A stretch of DNA of 51,909 nucleotides, taken from the NCBI GenBank assembly GCA_934539585.1, contig CAKTCT010000018.1, positions 1 through 51,909 on the forward strand. Direction: 5' to 3'. The notes under the pieces were generated by a model. The model was given only the letters and a program-made list of their open reading frames with translations, ran no database searches and had not been told where the DNA came from. Every line of letters starts with the position of its first letter. Position 1 is the first letter of the stretch. Below are positions 49,610 through 51,909 of this stretch, piece by piece. This DNA is from an uncultured Oscillospiraceae bacterium (lineage in GTDB: Bacteria; Bacillota; Clostridia; Oscillospirales; Ruminococcaceae). The position numbers and the translations under genes are program-made.

Positions 49610-50161
49610 TTACTCTCCGGCCCCCAGGGTGACGACGGTGTAGTCGTGGCCCACTGCCGGGAGGAACTTCTCCACCAGGTCCCGGACCCTGAGCCGGATG
49701 GAGGAGGTGTTGATGCACGGGTGGCAGCCGATTTCCTCAGCGTCCAGCAGGTCCCGGTCCACCAGGAGCTGGACCCGGTTTTCCCGGTCGTTCATCAGCC
49801 CCATGACGCTGATGGAGCCGGGGGTCAGGTCCAGGAGCTCCTCCAGCAGCTCCTCCGGCCCGAAGGAGAGTCGTGGGCTGCTGATCTGGGCAGAGATTTC
49901 CTTGGTCCTGAACTTCTTGTCGTCCCGGATCATCAGCAGATAGAACTTCGTCTTCTGGGAGTTGCAGAGAAAGAGGTTCTTGCAGACGGCGGCGGGAGCG
50001 AAAAGCCGGTCGATGGCGGCGCAGGCTTCCATGGTAAAGGCGGGTTCGTGGTCGGTGCGCTGGTAGGGGATCTGCAGCCGGTCCAGCAGGTCGTAGACGG
50101 CGATCTCTTTGGGGAGCCGCCCTTCCGTGCTTTCCGGGCGGCCCTGGTATAATGTCAGCAT
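49610..50161 (-). CDS. YbaK/ProX-type aminoacyl-tRNA deacylase
   Basis: 183 residues. The conserved lysine is K61 in AVCKNLFLC, and the glycine/asparagine segment is SISVMGLMNDRENRV, followed by LLDAEEIGCHPCINTSSIRL. It matches freestanding prolyl-tRNA-synthetase-associated editing domains (ProXp-ala type), which clear Ala mischarged on tRNA-Pro. The specificity is inferred from the family. Start ATG 50161 follows AAAGGAG. Its promoter carries a pair of direct repeats. Confidence 0.9.
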   Translation of the reverse strand: MLTLYQGRPESTEGRLPKEIAVYDLLDRLQIPYQRTDHEPAFTMEACAAIDRLFAPAAVCKNLFLCNSQKTKFYLLMIRDDKKFRTKEISAQISSPRLSFGPEELLEELLDLTPGSISVMGLMNDRENRVQLLVDRDLLDAEEIGCHPCINTSSIRLRVRDLVEKFLPAVGHDYTVVTLGAGE

Positions 50162-50193
50162 AAAAACGCTCCTTTTGGCAAAGTGGTACCCCC

Positions 50194-50243
50194 ATTATAC
50201 CGCATTCCCTTGCTTTTTTCAAACGTTCTGTTGCTTTTTTCAA
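50194..50243 (-). promoter_or_regulatory. promoter with two direct-repeat operator sites
   Basis: Minus-strand TTGAAA (50222-50217) and TATAAT (50199-50194) are 17 bases apart. TTGCTTTTTTCAA occurs exactly twice, at 50210-50222 and 50231-50243, spaced 21 bases apart (about two helical turns). The first covers the -35. Binding there would block this promoter. Confidence 0.7.
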
Positions 50244-50252
50244 TATTTGCAA

Positions 50253-50281
50253 TTGTCATGACTGAAATTTTGTGCTAAGAT
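50253..50281 (+). promoter_or_regulatory. promoter of the Eis-like GNAT gene
   Basis: TTGTCA at 50253-50258 and TAAGAT at 50276-50281 are 17 bases apart, with a TGC extended -10. It is divergent from the YbaK promoter, with the operator repeats in between. Confidence 0.6.
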
Positions 50282-50313
50282 AAGGAAAAATACGCCCGGA
50301 AAGGAAGATTTTG

Positions 50314-51426
50314 ATGGATTATAAGATTCGCCGCGCCGTGGAGTCGGAGTACTCCGACCTCATCGACTTTGCCTCCATGGTCTTTTACGTGAATTTCCCC
50401 TACCGCCTGCCCAAGCTCTACGACGGCCATCCGGAGGTGTCGCCGTGCCACCTCCTGGTGACGGAGGAGGACCGGATCAAGGCCATGGTGGGCAGCTTCC
50501 CCCTGGACCTCCGGGTGGGGGAGAGCTGGCTGAAGCTCCAGGGCATCGGCACAGTCTCCGTCCATCCCCGCAGCCGCGGGAAGGGCTATATGCAGCTCCT
50601 CCTCAAGGAGCTGGTGGAGGACGCCAAGGCCGACGGCGCCGACCTGATGTTCTTAGGCGGCCAGCGCCAGCGGTACGGCTACTTCGGCTTCGACCAGGCT
50701 GCCACCCAGCTGAGCTTCACCGTCAGCCGGGCCAATCTGCGGCATAAGGAGGTCTCCACCCAGGGCATCCGGCTGGTCCCTCTGGATGAGCACCCGGAGT
50801 ACCTGCCCCAGTGCAGGACCCTGGCCGCCGCCCAGGACGTGGAGGCCCGGCGGGAGGACTTCGCCCAGGTCCTGCACACCTGGGACAGCGCGGGCTGGGT
50901 GCTCCTCAAGGACGGGGAGTTCCTGGGCTACGCCAGCATCAGCGACCGGAAGACCCGGGTTCAGGAGCTGGCCCTTACCGACTATGACCAGGCCCTTCCG
51001 GCGGTGTTCGCCATTGTGGAGTTCTGCGGCCAGGATGTGGAGGTCCAGCCCACCTGGGAGCAGAGGGCGCTGATCCGGGCCCTGAATTCCGTGGCAGAGG
51101 GTGGGAACATCTACACCAGCGAGATGATCAACGTCCTCAATTACCCCCGGGTCATCGAGGCGTACCTGGGCCTGAAAGCCAGACATGAGCAGCTGCTGGA
51201 CGGTCGTATGGTCATTGAGGTCCGGGAGACCGGCCGCTTTGACATCCGGGTGGAGGGCGGCAATGTCCGTGTGACGGAAACCGCCTGTGAACCCGATGTG
51301 TCTCTGTCTCACCGGGAGATGATGCGGTACCTGTTCTCGCCTGCCGCGGCCCCGCTGCACCGTACCGCCCTGGAGAAAAGCTGGCTCCCCATCCCCGTCA
51401 CCATCCCCCACGCCGACCTGGTATAA
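50314..51426 (+). CDS. Eis-like GNAT acetyltransferase with C-terminal sterol-carrier-like domain
   Basis: 370 residues. The GNAT half has the CoA loop VSVHPRSRGKGYMQLLL and FLGGQRQRYGYFGFDQA. A second GNAT-like part and a C-terminal SCP2-like domain (about 285-370, with DIRVEGGNVRVTETACEPDV and LSHREMMRYLFS) complete the Eis layout. Eis proteins acetylate amines, including lysine side chains and sometimes aminoglycosides. ATG 50314 follows AAAGGAAG by six bases; a TTG three bases earlier is less likely. Substrate unknown. Confidence 0.88.
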   Translation: MDYKIRRAVESEYSDLIDFASMVFYVNFPYRLPKLYDGHPEVSPCHLLVTEEDRIKAMVGSFPLDLRVGESWLKLQGIGTVSVHPRSRGKGYMQLLLKELVEDAKADGADLMFLGGQRQRYGYFGFDQAATQLSFTVSRANLRHKEVSTQGIRLVPLDEHPEYLPQCRTLAAAQDVEARREDFAQVLHTWDSAGWVLLKDGEFLGYASISDRKTRVQELALTDYDQALPAVFAIVEFCGQDVEVQPTWEQRALIRALNSVAEGGNIYTSEMINVLNYPRVIEAYLGLKARHEQLLDGRMVIEVRETGRFDIRVEGGNVRVTETACEPDVSLSHREMMRYLFSPAAAPLHRTALEKSWLPIPVTIPHADLV

Positions 51427-51428
51427 CA

Positions 51429-51592
51429 GCGGCGTGTCGCCGCACCCATGTCGCCGCGGCCACAACCCTCGCGCTAGGTTTTATTAGCCGCGCGACAGGC
51501 TGCGCGGCGACGATTTGAGCAGCCCGTGGGATTCATAGAACCTACCAGTCAACAAAACCAAGTTTTCGGTCCAGCCTTTTTCAAAAGGCTGG
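51429..51592 (+). repeat. dispersed repeat family B, copy 2
   Basis: Matches 13168-13335 in order, with shared blocks CATGTCGCCGCGGCCAC, GCCGCGCGACAGGCTGCGCG and GTTTTCGGTCCAGCC. It begins three bases after the GNAT stop codon. Internal stems are GCGGCG/CGCCGC at 51429-51443 and GCCGCGC/GCGCGGC at 51487-51508. It ends in hairpin H1 (51571-51592) of the array that follows. Confidence 0.8.
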
Positions 51593-51759
51593 CGGGGATG
51601 GAAGGGGCAGAGCCCCTTCCTCGCCCTCCGCGGAGGGCGAAATCCCTGATGATCCAACAAGATCAGGAAGGGAAGGCCGGACAGCCCGGTGGGCTGTCCG
51701 GCCGAGGGGAACCCTATCAAGGGGTTCCCCACAGGACGAAGTCCTGTACGATGCGTACA
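51571..51759. repeat. chain of eight consecutive hairpins
   Basis: Successive stems: H1 CCAGCCTTTT/AAAAGGCTGG (51571-51592); H2 GGAAGGGGC/GCCCCTTCC, loop AGA (51600-51620); H3 a perfect 20-base palindrome (51621-51640); H4 TCCCT..TGATC/GATCA..AGGGA (51643-51673); H5 GGCCGGACAGCCC with its inverse, loop GGT (51675-51703); H6 GGGGAACCC/GGGTTCCCC (51706-51730); H7 ACAGGAC/GTCCTGT, loop GAA (51731-51747); H8 TGTACG/CGTACA, loop ATG (51745-51759). Almost no unpaired base lies between modules. No coding sequence or known RNA family is recognised. Confidence 0.8.
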
Positions 51760-51821
51760 ACATATCCTGCGGCCAGATACCTCGCGTAAAGCTCCAGCCA
51801 CCGCGCAATAAACTCCGCAGC

Positions 51822-51866
51822 GTCAGCAAAATTAAGTTTTCGGTCCAGCCTTTTTCAAAAGGCTGG
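51822..51866 (+). repeat. partial repeat B tail, copy 3
   Basis: GTCAGCAAAATTAAGTTTTC followed by GGTCCAGCC and hairpin H1 repeats the end of copies 1 and 2. It introduces a second hairpin chain that the window cuts off. Confidence 0.7.
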
Positions 51867-51909
51867 CAGATTCCAAAGGCAGCGCCTTTGGTCGCCCTCC
51901 GCAGAGGGC
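51845..51909. repeat. second hairpin chain, truncated by the window edge
   Basis: H1 is identical to the first chain (51845-51866). H2 is CCAAAGGC/GCCTTTGG with loop AGC (51873-51891): a different sequence with the stem preserved. H3 begins at about 51892 (TCGCCCTCCGCAGAGGGC) and is cut by the window end. Module order is the same as at 51571. The stretch 51760-51821 between the chains has no recognised feature. Confidence 0.75.

Noticed and set aside
51571..51759. tRNA cluster or integron attC array
   Set aside because: No cloverleaf or T-loop GTTCGAAT pattern, no CCA end, and no core-site sequences of attC. The stems are simple hairpins.

Overview
The window is about 52 kb of GC-rich, densely coded, low-GC-promoter DNA that looks like a chromosome segment of an anaerobic gut clostridium, most likely in the Oscillospiraceae (Flavonifractor / Lawsonibacter / Dysosmobacter / Oscillibacter neighbourhood). 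This rests on the mix of Firmicutes-type genes (DnaD and DnaI-like primosome proteins, LplABC-type sugar importers, YesMN-type regulators, a PdaA-like deacetylase, a WalJ-like hydrolase next to RlmH and TypA), on strong AGGAGG ribosome sites, frequent TTG/GTG starts and TTGACA-N17-TATAAT promoters. The species is an inference; no rRNA or tRNA was seen.

Layout. 1-483: a dispersed non-coding repeat, then the gdhA promoter. 484-6125: glutamate dehydrogenase, a PHP-domain phosphoesterase, a YdcF-like membrane protein, a GNAT, and the DnaD-like / DnaI-like helicase-loading pair. 6349-8246: a PdaA-like lipoprotein deacetylase and an XRE regulator on the minus strand. 8546-13128: a plus-strand operon of histidine phosphatase, DUF975-like membrane protein, proB, proA and a membrane-anchored protein of unknown role.

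13375-27269 is carbohydrate locus A: L-rhamnose mutarotase, a predicted TIM-barrel protein, a glycosidase-like protein and an SGNH esterase; a YesM/YesN-like two-component pair; a divergent lipoprotein plus two-permease importer; and a GH2 glycosidase with its own divergent winged-helix regulator. 27270-28087 is a non-coding block of inverted repeat copies and hairpins. 28088-34350 is housekeeping: murA, walJ-like, rlmH, typA, a GNAT and a radical SAM/SPASM enzyme.

35256-48694 is carbohydrate locus B: one long minus-strand operon (two permeases, binding protein, FAD oxidoreductase, two tandem esterases, CapA-like protein, GH78 alpha-L-rhamnosidase), read away from a divergent membrane-bound AraC-type sensor-regulator that is coupled to a NodB-like deacetylase. 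The simplest reading is that loci A and B import and dismantle decorated (possibly acylated) rhamnose-containing glycosides, with GH78 releasing rhamnose and the mutarotase feeding it into catabolism. Neither importer has its own ATPase gene here. 48731-51426 carries a small-molecule kinase, a YbaK/ProX-type deacylase and an Eis-like GNAT.

The strongest unexplained signal is non-coding. Two families of structured repeats sit directly behind plus-strand genes (after 13128, 27269 and 51426) and one also at the window start. The copy at the right end is followed by an almost uninterrupted chain of eight hairpins, and the first three recur about 275 bp downstream in the same order with compensatory base changes in the second stem. 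That pattern suggests selection on structure.
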